From Asterias rubens (lineage: Eukaryota > Echinodermata > Asteroidea > Forcipulatida > Asteriidae): 64,000 nt of DNA. Made by a program: the position numbers and the translations under genes. The notes under the pieces were generated by a model, which was given only the letters and a program-made list of their open reading frames with translations, did not search any database and was not told the DNA's origin. Shown piece after piece: positions 23,739-37,300 of the stretch (position 1 is its first letter; every line of letters begins with the position of its first letter). The stretch is taken from NCBI RefSeq assembly GCF_902459465.1, contig NC_047075.1, positions 13,509,119 to 13,573,118 of the forward strand. The letters run 5' to 3'.

Positions 23739-25170
23739 CATCTAGGCTGAACCTTGAAAAAAAATACAAGGTAGACTTGATCAGTCAATTGGATTACCAT
23801 GATGAACCAGATCATGATGATAACATTCTCAATATAAAATATCTTACACCAATGAATGGTTATAACGTTTGAGTGGCGTTTAGCCTTGTTTTGTGCAAAC
23901 TTGGATAAACAGAAATAATAACAAATAAAACGATGAACAACATGTTTGGGGTTGTGCACAGTACCAATAAGCTTTGAGCAGCAAGTCATGACCAATTTAA
24001 CAATTATTGTGTGATGTTGTTTTTAGTAAAATATACATTACATTAAATGTATTTCGTTCCCCCCAGTTTGGGGGGTGGAGAGTGGGATGGTGCACTCAAG
24101 ATATCTTGTTTTTTAAACAGTTACTTTAAACAAATGTTTACAGTAGGAACTGTACCTACATGTAAAAAAAAGTAAGGACGTCAATGTTGATCAAGTGACT
24201 AGCAACGTGGTTTATTTGTTCTTCGTGTAACAAACTGTTGTTGACGTGACCATAGGTGTCGCAAAATAGTTTTTACCTTGATGGTGTGACCAAACCCTTT
24301 TATGTACAGAAAGACTACCAATGTAATGTCTTACCTCATATGCTCATGGTTCTCATCATCACTGTCTTCCTGGTCTATTATTTCATCAGCAGGGCACACA
24401 TAACTACCCTTGTGCAGGTAGTCCACACTTATGCTGTAATGAACTGAATCAATACTTAAAGATGCAAATCATTGCAGATATGCGCAACTTGGTTGAATTA
24501 AACCAATTGTCAATGACTCAACAAATTAACAGGCTGACTAGTCATTCTAAACAAATTCATCCCTAATCTCTAAACTGAAGATGGTGCGTAACTGCTATCG
24601 CAATAAAAGCATTTGATGTTGCGTAACACACCCCACACTTGTTCCAGTTATAACCCAAATTTAAATCTCAACCACTCCCCCCCCCCCCGCCTGAAAAATT
24701 TATCATTTTACCCAACTTTGATAAACACTTAGACACGATGCGTTTAAAAAAGAAAAGAAAAAAATACATACAGCAATTTTTGGATGAAACGGACTTCTTG
24801 AGTCAAAAATCCGGTCTACATATTATTTTGTTATACCTCCGTACAAATTGTGAAGTTTGATTGGTGGAGAACCAATCACGTGCCGTGCAACAAATACGCA
24901 TGTATCATGGCTAAAGTTGCGCGCTACGCGTAATGCACAGCGCGCCGGGTAACATGAAAAGTGATGTACACCGGTGTACATCACCTTGATCGTTCCCACC
25001 GTTCGTCGATTTCCAGCGCTGTATGAATACGCGCGGGTTCGAGGGAACTGTGAGGAATTGTTTCTTGTGCGTCTGCTACTTAAACAATGAATACTCCGTC
25101 GTAAATGTATAAGATTACAACGTAACTTCGAGAAGAGGAATATTAATGTAATCCAGGTATAACCCAGGTG
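23739..25170. other. No recognised gene
   Basis: The open frames at 24256-24447 and 24823-25197 have no familiar motifs. Poly-C/G runs are present near 24676. This is the left flank of the giant transposon. Confidence 0.5.
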
Positions 25171-25200
25171 GCACGCTGTGGCACGCATGGACCCCATTAT

Positions 25201-25757
25201 GGGCGGCCAAAAGGGCCAAAACTAAGAATGTATAAACTAAAGGACAAAACAATAATCAAAGAAAGAAGTTTTTCAACAAACACCACGTAGAAACTAAGGT
25301 AACAAAACTCAACAACAATCAAAGAAAATTGTTTTAAAACAATGAACAATTCCCCAATCAAGCTTTAAAGCGCAACAACAATCAAACACTTGTTTTTTAA
25401 CAAGAAGTACTCTGAATCAAACTTATAAAACAAAACGCAATCAAAAATAAAATAAAAACAAAACAAAAACAGCCAAACGCTAAAAGAATGAATCCGTATA
25501 AAAAACAAACACAGACAATAAAACGTCAAATAAGGACGAATACTAACACAGTAAAAATAAAGAGAAATCATCAATCGGCTATCGTTGAAAACGAAAATCA
25601 AACTAACTATTACAAAATGTTGAGGGCGGTTGTCAAAGCTAAGGACAAAATGCAAACCGTATCAGTCTCCCGAGCATGTAATCAACATTTACGACAAACT
25701 AAGGACTGACTGAAAATCATCGTTGGTGGCGTATGTACACACAGTTGTGACTATTGT
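25201..25757 (+). repeat. Left terminal inverted repeat, outer copy
   Basis: The A-rich inner part contains repeated aacaacaatcaaa words. It matches the reverse complement of 54028-54583 up to the phrase gttggtggcgtatgtac and then diverges. The minus-strand open frame here arises from the A-rich composition and is not taken as a gene. Confidence 0.85.
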
Positions 25758-26154
25758 TGTAGGGCCGGGTATAGACGATGTGAACTGTGTCGTCACATAT
25801 TTACAAAAGAGCCACAGAGTCTGGACTTCCTGCAGGCACATTGTACCAATTATAGATTAGAGTCCACTGTTTGGAAAAGGAGTAACAGGCAAGGCTGTTT
25901 AACTCCGGCCTCTTTTTTCACTGGATGTTTAGTCATTCCTCATAATTATAAGGGTTTCAAAACTTTGTCCAGACGTTCAGAAAATGATATAAGGCACCTA
26001 ACATAATTAGGCCTCTGTATTACACCCGCTCCCCGCGAAATGCTTAGCTGATTCTTTCTCTCGACACGGACCACAAGTTGTACACGTGCACACCGACTGC
26101 GCTCACTGAGTGTTAGTCTTAGCTCTCCGCTTGTTCGTTCCATTTTTTGATATC

Positions 26155-26459
26155 ATGTCGACAAATCCCGTCACAGAGGAAACTGCAAGGCACCTAATTG
26201 GTGCCTTACAGAGAGTTATAGAAGCTCTGCCAGCTGCTGGCACTGCTGGTGCTAGTACTAGCACTAGTACTAGCACTAGTAACATTAGACCTACTTCTAG
26301 TACTATTCCTACCGCTGGGATTAGCCGAAACGCATTGCCTACCGCAGCACCGCTTGATCCGGTCTTCATGAATGTTAATGGAAGGAGACCCCCATCAGGC
26401 CCAAGGTCAAACACAGGACCGAGCTCCAACCCGGGCCCAAGCTCAAACCCAGTTAACAG
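26155..26459 (+). pseudogene. Duplicate first exon of the HECT gene
   Basis: This carries the same open frame as 28345-28649 (starts MSTNPVTEETARHL, ends SSNPVN before the same GTAATT donor). It is upstream of the complete gene and separated from it by a second TIR. It could act as an alternative first exon spliced over the second copy, but the nearer copy is the simpler choice. The Ser-Thr run comes from a ctagta microsatellite. Confidence 0.7.
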
Positions 26460-26737
26460 GTAATTAAGCAATTTTGGGGGGTAATTAACACCATGGAGGT
26501 ATAAGTATTCCAAAAATTGAAGAGGTATGCCTAATTATTCTCCTCCACTTTGATATTTAAAAATGGGTACAAAATTAGTATTTAATTTAATGATTCATGT
26601 TTACAACAGCATTTAGTGTATTGATAAACTGAGGAGGAGTACGGCTATTGAATCATTAAAAACATAGGGGATAAATTATGCTATTCATTATTTATATTGA
26701 TAACTGGGTGTTAAGACAATGAAATGTGTGGCCACTA

Positions 26738-27322
26738 CACTGTAAAAAGTATCCGTATTTTAACGGACTCCGTAAAGTGAATTAGTCCGTAAAATAATGT
26801 CACCGTTATTTTACGGATTTTCAGTATATGCCAATATTAATTATGCTAATTAGCGTAATTACAATCAACCATGTTTGCCAAAACACCTACACATAATAAA
26901 GTACATGTAAGTACATATTTAGTTTCAGCCACAACCGTGTACACATGTACAAACCCACGTTCAGGGATTTTATATTTTACGGAATTAAAGCTTTGTCCGT
27001 GTAATTTTGCTGCAGGAATACGGATTTTTTTTAACCTTCTTTTCCGGCAGCAAAATTACCGGAACTTTTTTTTTAATTCCGTTAAATATAAAATCCCTTA
27101 ACGTGGGTTTGTACATGTGTACACGGTTGTGGCTGAAACTAAATAATATGTACTTACATGTACTTTATTATGTGTAGGTGTTTGGGCAAATGTGGTTGAT
27201 TGTAATTACGCTAATTAGCATAGTTAATATTTGCATATACCGAAAACCCGTAAAATAACGGCGAAATTTACGGAATAATTCACTTTACGGAGTCCGTTAA
27301 AATACGGATCCTTTTCACAGTG
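26738..27322. mobile_element. Fold-back MITE, first copy
   Basis: The whole 585-bp sequence is nearly one inverted repeat, with arms of about 290 bp and a short centre. The ends are CACTGTAAAAAGTATCCG and its inverse, each next to a TA, which would fit a TA-targeting MITE. It has no coding capacity. The other copy in the left-end duplication is at 28925-29508. Confidence 0.75.
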
Positions 27323-27333
27323 TAGTGTTATAT

Positions 27334-27890
27334 GGGCGGCCAAAAGGGCCAAAACTAAGAAATGTATAAACTAAAGGACAAAACAATAATCAAAGAAAGA
27401 AGTTGTTCAACAAACACCACGTAGAAACTAAGGTAACAAAACTCAACAACAATCAAAGAAAATTGTTTTAAAACAATGAACAATTCCCCAATCAAGCTTT
27501 AAAGCGCAACAACAATCAAACACTTGTTTTTTAACAAGAAGTACTCTGAATCAAACTTATAAAACAAAACGCAATCAAAAATAAAATAAAAACAAAACAA
27601 AAACAGCCAAACGCTAAAAGAATGAATCCGTATAAAAAACAAACACAGACAATAAAACGTCAAATAAGGACGAATACTAACACAGTAAAAATAAAGAGAA
27701 ATCATCAATCGGCTATCGTTGAAAACGAAAATCAAACTAACTATTACAAAATGTTGAGGGCGGTTGTCAAAGCTAAGGACAAAATGCAAACCGTATCAGT
27801 CTCCCGAGCATGTAATCAACATTTACGACAAACTAAGGACTGACTGAAAATCATCGTTGGTGGCGTATGTACACACAGTTGTGACTATTG
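27334..27890 (+). repeat. Left terminal inverted repeat, inner copy
   Basis: This is the second copy of the left TIR from the tandem duplication and lies closest to the working first exon of the HECT gene. It starts gggcggccaaaagggcc like the outer copy. Confidence 0.85.
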
Positions 27891-28156
27891 TTGTAGGGCC
27901 GGGTATAGACGATGTGAACTGTGTCGTCACATGTTTACAAAAGAGCCACAGAGTCTGGACTTCCTGCAGGCACATTGTACCAATTATAGATTAGAGTCCA
28001 CTGTTTGGAAAAGGAGTAACAGGCAAGGCTGTTTAACTCCGGCCTCTTTTTTCACTGGATGTTTATTCATTCCTCATAATTATAAGGGTTTCAAAACTTT
28101 GTCCAGACGTTCAGAAAATGATATAAGGCACCTAACATAATTAGGCCTCTGTATTA

Positions 28157-28190
28157 CCATGGAGCAATAAACTAGTTTATTGCTCCATGG
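28157..28190. repeat. Perfect 34-bp palindrome flanked by TATTA
   Basis: The arm is ccatggagcaataaact, followed at once by its exact reverse complement, with no spacer. TATTA flanks both sides (28152-28156 and 28191-28195), while the otherwise matching left-end copy has a single TATTA and no palindrome (near 26015-26020). It looks like an insertion with a 5-bp target duplication. Confidence 0.9.
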
Positions 28191-28344
28191 TATTACACCC
28201 GCCCCCCCCCCTCCCCGCGAAATGCTTAGCTGATTCTTTCTCTCGACACAGACCACAAGTTGTACACGTGCACACCGACTGCGCTCATTGAGTGGTAGTC
28301 TTACACTCTTAGCTCTCCGCTTGTTCATTCCATTTTTTGATATC

Positions 28345-31300
28345 ATGTCGACAAATCCCGTCACAGAGGAAACTGCAAGGCACCTAATTGGTGCCTTACA
28401 GAGAGTTATAGAAGCTCTGCCAGCTGCTGGCACTGCTGGTGCTAGTACTAGCACTAGTACTAGCACTAGTAACATTAGGCCTACTTCTAGTACTATTCCT
28501 ACCGCTGGGATTAGCCGAAACGCATTGCCTACCGCAGCACCGCTTGATCCGGTCTTCATGAATGTTAATGGAAGGAGACCCCCATCAGGCCCAAGGTCAA
28601 ACACAGGCCCGAGCTCCAACCCGGGCCCAAGCTCAAACCCAGTTAACAGGTAATTAAGCAATTTTGGGGGGTAATTAACACCATGGAGGTATAAGTATTC
28701 CAAAAATTGAAGAGGTATGCCTAATTATTCTCCTCCACTTTGATATTTAAAAATGGGTACAAAATTAGTATTTAATATAATGATTCATGTTTACAACAGC
28801 ATTTAGTGTATTGATAAACCGAGGAGTACAGCTATTGAATCATTAAAAACATAGGGGATATATTATGCTATTCATTATTTATATTGATAACTGGGTGTTA
28901 AGACAATGAAATGTGTGGCCACTACACTGTAAAAAGTATCCGTATTTTAACGGACTCCGTAAAGTGAATTAGTCCGTAAATGTCACCGTTATTTTACGGA
29001 TTTTCAGTATATGCCAATATTAATTACGCTAATTAGCGTAATTACAATCGACCACGTTTGCCCAAACACCTACACATAATAAAGTACATGTAAGTACATA
29101 TTTAGTTTCAGCCACAACCGTGTACACATGTACAAACCCACGTTAAGGGATTTTATATTTTACGGAATTAAAGCTTTGTCCGTGTAATTTTGCTGCAGGA
29201 ATACGTTTTTTTTTTATCTTCTTTTCCGGCAGCAAAATTACCGGAATTTTTTTTTTCATTCCGTAAAATATAAAATCCCTAATCCCTTAACGTGGGTTTG
29301 TACATGTGTACACGGTTGTGGCTGAAACTAAATATGTACTTACATGTACTTTATTATGTGTAGGTGTTTGGGCAAACGTGGTTGATTGTAATTACGCTAA
29401 TTAGCATAATTAATATTTGCATATACGGAAAACCCGTAAAATAACGGCGAAATTTACGGAATAATTCACTTTACGGAGTCCGTTAAAATACGGATACTTT
29501 TTACAGTGTAGTGTTATGGTTGCTTGTTAATGACAATCCAGTAAAGACAATAAGGTTTTTCTACCTCCATGTTTAAACTTTAGTCTGAGATCTGAAACAG
29601 CTTAAACTTCTTCCATTTGTAGCACTCTGGCCAAACACTTTATTAAGCCAGAAAATTCTTGTATTTTTATTTACTGCTCTTTTGTTCTTAACAACTGTTG
29701 TTCATTGTTAATATTTACATTTTATATAAATATGAGGCTTTGACCCCAATACTTAGATTTGTTTTCAAAGATAATCGAAATTGCAACTAACAATGACGCC
29801 GTAGTGAGCCAAAATTATCTTCCTTATTGAATTGCCCATAAGATTCAGGTATGGACATCGACAAAAATGTAAAAAATAGAGACCTGGCCACACTGTTTAC
29901 TAAAGTCCTACCATACTATCTTTTTCAGCCTGAAGAACAATGACACAACAACTGACAAACATTCGTTTATAATGGAATTCCGGTTGCTTAAACTGTTCCG
30001 ATCAATATTTATCTCTGAAACTGATAAACTAGTTCATTTATGATTTAGTCAAGCAATTTTGTATATATTTTTTTCTGCACATTTTTTTGTGTGTGCCTGT
30101 ATTCACTGCTAAAATCAACGTAAATGTGTTGTAAGAAATTATATAGAAAATTATATCATGTGTAAAACAATTATGAAACTAACATACATATTATGTTTAC
30201 GCACTGACAGGCGTCCTATTGCCCTTCGTGAGCACAGCCGGTTGTTTGGGGTAAGAATATGAAAACTTAATCAAAACTATTGTAACACTTAAAATGGGTG
30301 TCACTTGTATTACGGTATGCTGGCCAGTAGAACAAATAACTAAAACTCAGTGTAGATTCTCCTCTTTGGGCTGTAGATACAGAGTGGTTTATTATCACTG
30401 TATTGCTTTACAAAGATAGGCCTACCAGTCGAGAAGTAGCAGGAAAGGAAGAAAACACTGGATCGGGCCACAGTGCGAGATTTTGCTCTGGGCTAACCAG
30501 GAGGGTCTAAGTACAGAAGAGAGAAGAAGAATCTAAAGATGGAACATAGGGGCATTTTGTGGGGACAGACTAGGTGGTCATAAAGGTCGTAAATTTGTCA
30601 AGTCCCAGACATGGTCAAGACAACCAGTCTACATGGTGTCTGGGTGGGGCATAAATTTATTTAGGATGGGTGCTTGTGAGATTGGGGGAAGTGCCTTGGG
30701 TAAAAACCAAATTACCAGCTTACACTATTAAACTCAAATTGATCTAAAATATAATAAATACAAACTTGTTGTTTCTCCAAAAAACTGTTTTGTATATATA
30801 TTTTTTTAAATTATAAACTTTATAAAGTATCTAAGCAAATAGCACTTTCAAAAAATGCATAAATTGTTAGCTTTTTGTCAGTTATTCTTTCGATGGCTGC
30901 CGCAGGAAATAGTTCAAATTTTACCTAACTCCCCCATAAACACATCGCCAATTTGCTAAAGAATAACGACATTTGGTCTTCTTCTTACAGCATCCCTTCC
31001 TTTCTGTCCACCACCCCCACTCCCAACCAACAGGACGAGCGTGAAGCTTTTTGCACATTTTGAGCGTATTTTGTTTTTCATCATATTATAAAAAATATAA
31101 AACTTCACTCTTCCCTGTTTCTCACAAATTGCAAAACAAGCATCTCGATAGTGTGAATTTATGTTTTGTATAAATATTTGTTTTGTTCCTTTACAGTATA
31201 CTTCTTCAGCCCAACCACAAAAGAAAAGTAAGTATAGTGAAGATCGCCACAAATAATCAGTTGATTGGAGGCAGCTTGTTCAAAAAGAGTTAACGAATAA

Positions 31301-34300
31301 TATTGCCTGATTTTTTTTTAATAATAAGTTGTCTCTAAAAGGTTAAAATCATGCTGTTTTCTACATAAAGTGGACAAAGTTTAGAACCTGGTGCACTTTA
31401 AACAATATTTCTAACAGTATTTTGATTGATTCCTTTTGGTTAGAAAAACAATTTGCCACATTTTTGTATATGTATAGGCCTAGCATTACAATATGTACCT
31501 CATTAAAAGCTGACCCCCCAAAAGTAAAAAAAAAAAAACAGCCGAAAAGAGGAGTGGATATAATTTACTATCACTTTGCGATTGCAATTTGGGGCTATTT
31601 AAAATGTTAGTCTGTCAATTGGAAAAATAACCAAACGTGTTTAAATGCAGTGAACCTTCCCAGCCTTCATAATTTTTGTTTTCGACCTACAGAAAAATGC
31701 AGAGTTTTCACCCGGATTTTGGTGTGCCTTGCTGACAGCGAGTGTGAGGTTGTTTCCTCAAAGGACGAGAAGATGATACTGAAGGCAAATGGCCTTGGAG
31801 AAGCCAGTGTCGACTTTGACTATGATGGTGATGCCGTACACGTGCTGGGAAAAATTCTGAGGTTGTTAAAACAAAATTAAATAGTCTGTATATTTATCAC
31901 TAATCTTTTTAAATGAAAGTGTAACCCGGAAAAAGGGTACACTTAGAAAAAGAATGAATAAAGCTAAATAAAAATGCTAACTATGGGGGCACTCGCTTGA
32001 ACAAATGAGAAAAAAACAAGATCGGTAGGGCTAGGACACGAGGAGATGCAAAAAAATAGGAACAGTGACTCAAAGTGTAGGTTTCTCAACAAAATAATAA
32101 AAAATAACTTTATTGACTATAAATCAATCAACAAAAGCAGTATTAAACAATAAAAACCTCTAGACCAAACTCAGGATCTAAACTTTCTTCCTTATAAACC
32201 TTAAATTAAACCTGTCAAACCTAAACCAAGATATTAAACTGAGACTCAAAAACCAAAACTAAAATACAAAACACAGTTAAACCCGATTAAAACTAAAACA
32301 CAGTTAAACCCGATTAAAACTAAAACACAGTGCCAAAGAAAAGTTACAAATAAAAATCAAAATGGCGTTAGGATACCGAGTCCAAAACAGCAGAAAATAC
32401 TTGAAGATGGCAAATTAATCGTAGAAGTTAAAACTTGTGATGAGAGAACACATAAGTGTGCAGTGTTCCTCTTTCGCTGCCAGGCTGCTATCTGATTATA
32501 ATTATATACAATGCACTGGATGGGTGACTACACTACCAAAGGATTAAGAAACTGTTTACCAACATGTAACAAAAGACTTCTAAGAAATAACAACCTACAT
32601 GTACAGGGGTGCAATAAAACAGCTGAAGGGACAATGTAAACAGGAAAAGCAATTAACTAGAACCTGGAATTAACTAACTTGAATAATAATACATGTACAA
32701 TGAATTTTCTACCCCTACTACAAAAGCATTGGGGTTTTCTCTTTTAATAATGTTAATGCCTTTTTATTTCGTGTTATAATACTTTATTTGTTTATGAGGG
32801 CTTCCATGTAAGGCAATGCTGGGTAATGATCGTCGTTTACCCTCAAAATAATATGACGCCAAAAAATAAACAAAATACATACTTGGAAGTTATTACTCAT
32901 AATTCTGCCAAGCTCCCGTATTGTCATCTGGCAAAGTAAATAAACTTTCTCTTTGTAAGTTACCCCTGACAAATTGATATTTTGTTTGGTGAACTAATTT
33001 TTTAATTTTGGGGGTTTGTCTTTTAAACAATAAAAAAAACTAGACGTTTTGCAATCTGTTGAAAGTTTAAAAAAGTTTCCTAACCTATCCAAACAGTTTG
33101 GTACATTACTTCCGTTAAAAATTATCGTTGCCTGCCTCTAAAAAAAATGGTCGAACTTTGAAATGCAGTCTTTGTAGAGTTATAATCTGTACTTGTTCAG
33201 TGGTTGTGGATAGGTTGCATCTGTATCTATGCCATAAATATTAATATTAATTCAATTTGAAAAGAATTCAAATACCAAACTTGAAATACAGTTTCATGTA
33301 CTTTGTTTTAATTTCCGATTCTGAAAGGAAGCCGGGTCACAAATTATGTAGAATAGTGTCGTAGTCAAGCTTTCACAGATAATGCAAATTGAATTTTCAG
33401 TTTGCAACACTTCGAGTTTTCCCTTTTTTTTTCTCTTCAGTACTTTCAAGAAGAGTGAACTGGAATCTGGATTTGAGTTTATGGTCCTGAGGGCTAGGTC
33501 CCGCTCAATTTTGGAAGTTGTGCACTCCGGACCATGTTCTTCACAAGACTTGAAGCTTTTCAGCACACAACGGGTGTACATTAGACCCATACAAAATGAC
33601 ATCACACTCACTGAATTTTCGCCACCATCTTCCAAGGCCACCCTTATTTGTCAGTTTTGTGAGGACATATTTCCCACAAGTCTCATAAGGGCTCACGTGG
33701 AGCAGTGTAAACAATCAGTAAGTTTAAAATAACACTTATTGATTTAATTTAGGGGTAGAGTGAAATCACACATAATCGAACACGGCTACACGATTTAGCC
33801 GTGCAAGTGTGACTGGCTGGATAATCCTATAAATGATTTTTGTACTTGTTTAATTTTTCTGGTTTAATTTTAAATAGCCTACCTCCCAAGTTATGGATAC
33901 TTTTACATCCTAAATTCCTCTTTTACTTTTCAGATAGTGTTTAACCTGAGGGGATGACCTAAAATAAAGCCACCCCCTTTTCAGTATACTGATTGCCATT
34001 TGCATGACCGCATTCACTTTCTCCCTAGTGATAGGTTTGTTACTTCCGCTTGTATACAAATATTGTGACCCCTCCTTTCCCAAAGACCATAAGACAGTTC
34101 AATTGCAGACCAGCGTGGACTTTTGTAACTCGCTTTGATACTGTGTTGGTTTGTATGTTTAAGTTTTTAACTGTTCAATTCAATTGAAAGCAACGTTTAA
34201 TTCCACATATTATTATCTCCAAGGAAAAAAGTACAATAGGCCTAAGTTCGAATTTATGATTTACGGTTTTTAATGAACTTCCGATTGGTTAATTGTTGAA

Positions 34301-37300
34301 TCCATTCCTATGTTTGAGTTCAAATTATAGTCGAGTTAATTTTTTCCCCCGAATTTTGGGGTTCTTCTCCATTGCAATTTCTTTTGAAGCTCCGAGTTGA
34401 TAACATAAATTATCTTTTGTTTCTTGCTTCTAAAAAGTCAGTTGCCATTGTCTCTTTTCATCAAAATGCTTCGCAATTTTCTCCTCACTCGATCCTAGAT
34501 AAACAAGTTGTCTTTGCAAGCGAGTTCCCAAAAGCGGTATTTGTTAGAGAAATTCCATTTAATTTATCATTTATTATTATTTATTTAAAAGTCTTCCTCT
34601 TTTCAGTTTAAATAGGCAAACTTTGAGATGAGACAATAGGTATGACCACAAAAATATTTTTATGATCTTCAATATGCGCATCATATAGAATATTTTCAGA
34701 GAAGGCTTTGCAAAAAAAAGTTGAACCAGAACGCACTCAACGTTTTCAAAAGCTTTAGGTTTCGTCATTTATGAGTATTCTTCACCTGTGATCGAGAATC
34801 ATTTATGGGAAAGAAAGCTTTAAAAACGTATGAGGGATTGGGGTGGTGGAAGGAGTTGTGAGAGGGCAAAGCCACAGGGGTAACAGGTGTTGGTTGGGGG
34901 GGGGGGTCAAATAAGATGGAGGGTACGAGAAAGAAGTAGACTGCCCAATTACTAGTAGCGCTGTGTTTATGGTTTTGCCACCTCTGTCGACCATTAGTGA
35001 TAATCAAATTTGGTATCTATTCACTTCTTGTATGGGTTTTTGTTCAACCGGGTGTGTTAAGTATTTTTATCGGAATATTTTAAATTCTTGCAATGGTTAT
35101 TATTTTTTCTTATCATTTTAAATGATATACAAATGTTTGGGGTGGGCATTTGCCGCATTTTGTCATTTGTTGTTTTTTGGTTGTTGCTGGCGGGTTAATT
35201 TTTTGTTTTAAGTTTATAAACCTCTGCCCTCCTTTTATTTTTCGTGTTAATTGTTCATCAATAGTAATATATCGTAAAAGATTTAGTTTTTTAATATTAC
35301 GTTTTAATAAATAATAATAATTACAGGATGTGCACAACACTGATCCGTCGGCCACCACATATGACTCACCAGTGTCGTCACCGGATTTGGACAACGTTGA
35401 ACTGCCTAACGTGGTTAGTGTGTTGTTTTCTTTGACATAGTATTTTGTTTATCCACATAAATAAAGTCTCATTGATATGTTTTTATAAACACTATAAATT
35501 GATATGCAAGTATTGAAAATGTATGTTGCATGCACATGAAAAAGTTTCTTAATCCTACATTTTTCTCTTTTAACTTGGTAGGAACTCACACCTGCAGGTG
35601 CTGCAGGTGCTGATGTACACGTGTCGGTTGAAGGCACTGATCTGGCCACTGAAATATGTAATATGCTGAGTGAAGGATTGTAAGTATTAAACCGTGTTGT
35701 TATGTTACTTTCCACAAACAAGAATGTTTTGATTCAAATGAAATGCTGCATTTATGGTCTTCAATGAAAAAAAGTTTACTCTTTGAAGAAAACGCAAAAA
35801 GTGACAAGGTGACTTTCCATTGTTGCAATTACTCAACGTGTTTGCCTGTTTTTGTAATTTTATTTTTAGCAATCTTGCATTATTATAAGATCACCATAAG
35901 TATCATTAGACTCCCTTTCACGATTTTAGCATGACAGTTTATTGGAAATAGTGTTGATATTGAAAATGATACACAACTCAATACTTAATTACTGTTTCTT
36001 CTGTGTACAGCGACAAGGACTCAAACCCGTCTGAGGTCGTGTCTGCCTTCAGGCAGATATATCTTCAGGGGAGATCCCTCAACACAGGTGAAGGAGATGT
36101 AGACTCGTTTGTGGAGGGGGAGACATATAACATCATGGTTTCAAGAAACAACATCTTTGAAAGCATGATTGACGAGCTTTCCGCTACTTTGTATGACCCC
36201 CGCCTCCCCCTTAAGGTTGATTTTATGGGGGAGCGGGGATCAGATCTGGGAGGACCACGGAAGGAGTTCCTCCGCCTTGCACTGAAAGAGGTGTATAATA
36301 GACTTACCCATGGTCCAGCTAATTCCAGATCCGTTCTGTCTGAAGAACTAGGAGAAGGATACCTCAACCGGAAAGCTTTTTTTGTTGCAGGAGTTTTAAT
36401 AGGTTAGTTCACTTAAACTGTAAAATGCGTGTTATGTTCATCTTTGACAGAAATTAGCCTGCAGTTTAAGGATACAAGCAATTTAAAATTTAATTATGAT
36501 AAATATATCGGCTTAGGCCCTATGTGAGCGAAACATTTTACACAGTAAAAATTATACAAGGTAACTTCCAAGATGCAGTTGTCAGAACTATAATAATTAT
36601 AACGTACTTGTAATGACGCAAAAAATAAAAACCTGTATAAAAAAAGAACAAATTAATACATTGTCAAATAATGAAAAAAAAAACACTGATCAAAAATAGA
36701 CACCGATACAAGGCTTGTACTTTAATCACATACAACATAAAGTGCATTTTCTCTTGTGGATTTGCCCTCTCACCCTTTTAGAGTGATTACTTAACTAATA
36801 CATTCCCTTTAAAGGCAGTGGACACTATTGGTAACTACTCAAAATAATTATCAGCATAAAGCCTTTCTTGGTAACGAGTAATGGGGAGAGGTTGATAGTA
36901 TAAAACATTGTGAGAAACGGCTCCCTCTGAAGTGACATAGTTTTCGAGAAAGAAGTAATTTTTCCACGAATTTGATTTCGATACCTTAAGTTTAGAATTT
37001 GAGGTCTCGAAATCAAGCATCTAAAAGCACACAACTTCGTGTGACAAGGGTGTTTTTTTTTCTTTCACGACTATCTCGCAACTCCGACGACCAATCAAGC
37101 TAAAATTTTCACAGGTTTGTTATTTTATGCATATGTCGAGATACACCAAGTGAGAAGACTGGTCTTTGACAATTACCAGTGTCCACTGTCTTTAACCGAA
37201 TGGGTCATGACATGTATGTGAATAAGTAATTATTTGCTATACAGACTGTCATACTGTTCTTTTTACCTTTCAGGCCAGTGCATTGTGCAAGATGGCCCAA

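Larger units (their letters stand above)
25201..29517 (+). repeat. 2.13-kb tandem duplication of the transposon's left end
   Basis: 25201-27333 is repeated as 27334-29517. Each unit holds the TIR, the first exon of the HECT gene and one fold-back MITE. The copies differ by scattered substitutions and small indels. A 34-bp palindrome is present only in the second copy. Confidence 0.9.

Noticed and set aside
24823..25197. 124-codon minus-strand open frame ending at the transposon edge
   Set aside because: Overlaps the presumed transposon boundary. No motif seen.
25365..25655. Minus-strand 96-codon open frame (Phe/Tyr-rich), repeated at 27499-27789
   Set aside because: It arises from A-rich TIR sequence read backwards. 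It has no motif and is better explained as inverted-repeat DNA.
28080..28703. 207-codon minus-strand open frame over the HECT first exon
   Set aside because: It is a shadow of the plus-strand exon. The opposite frame is supported by splice sites and phase with ten further exons.
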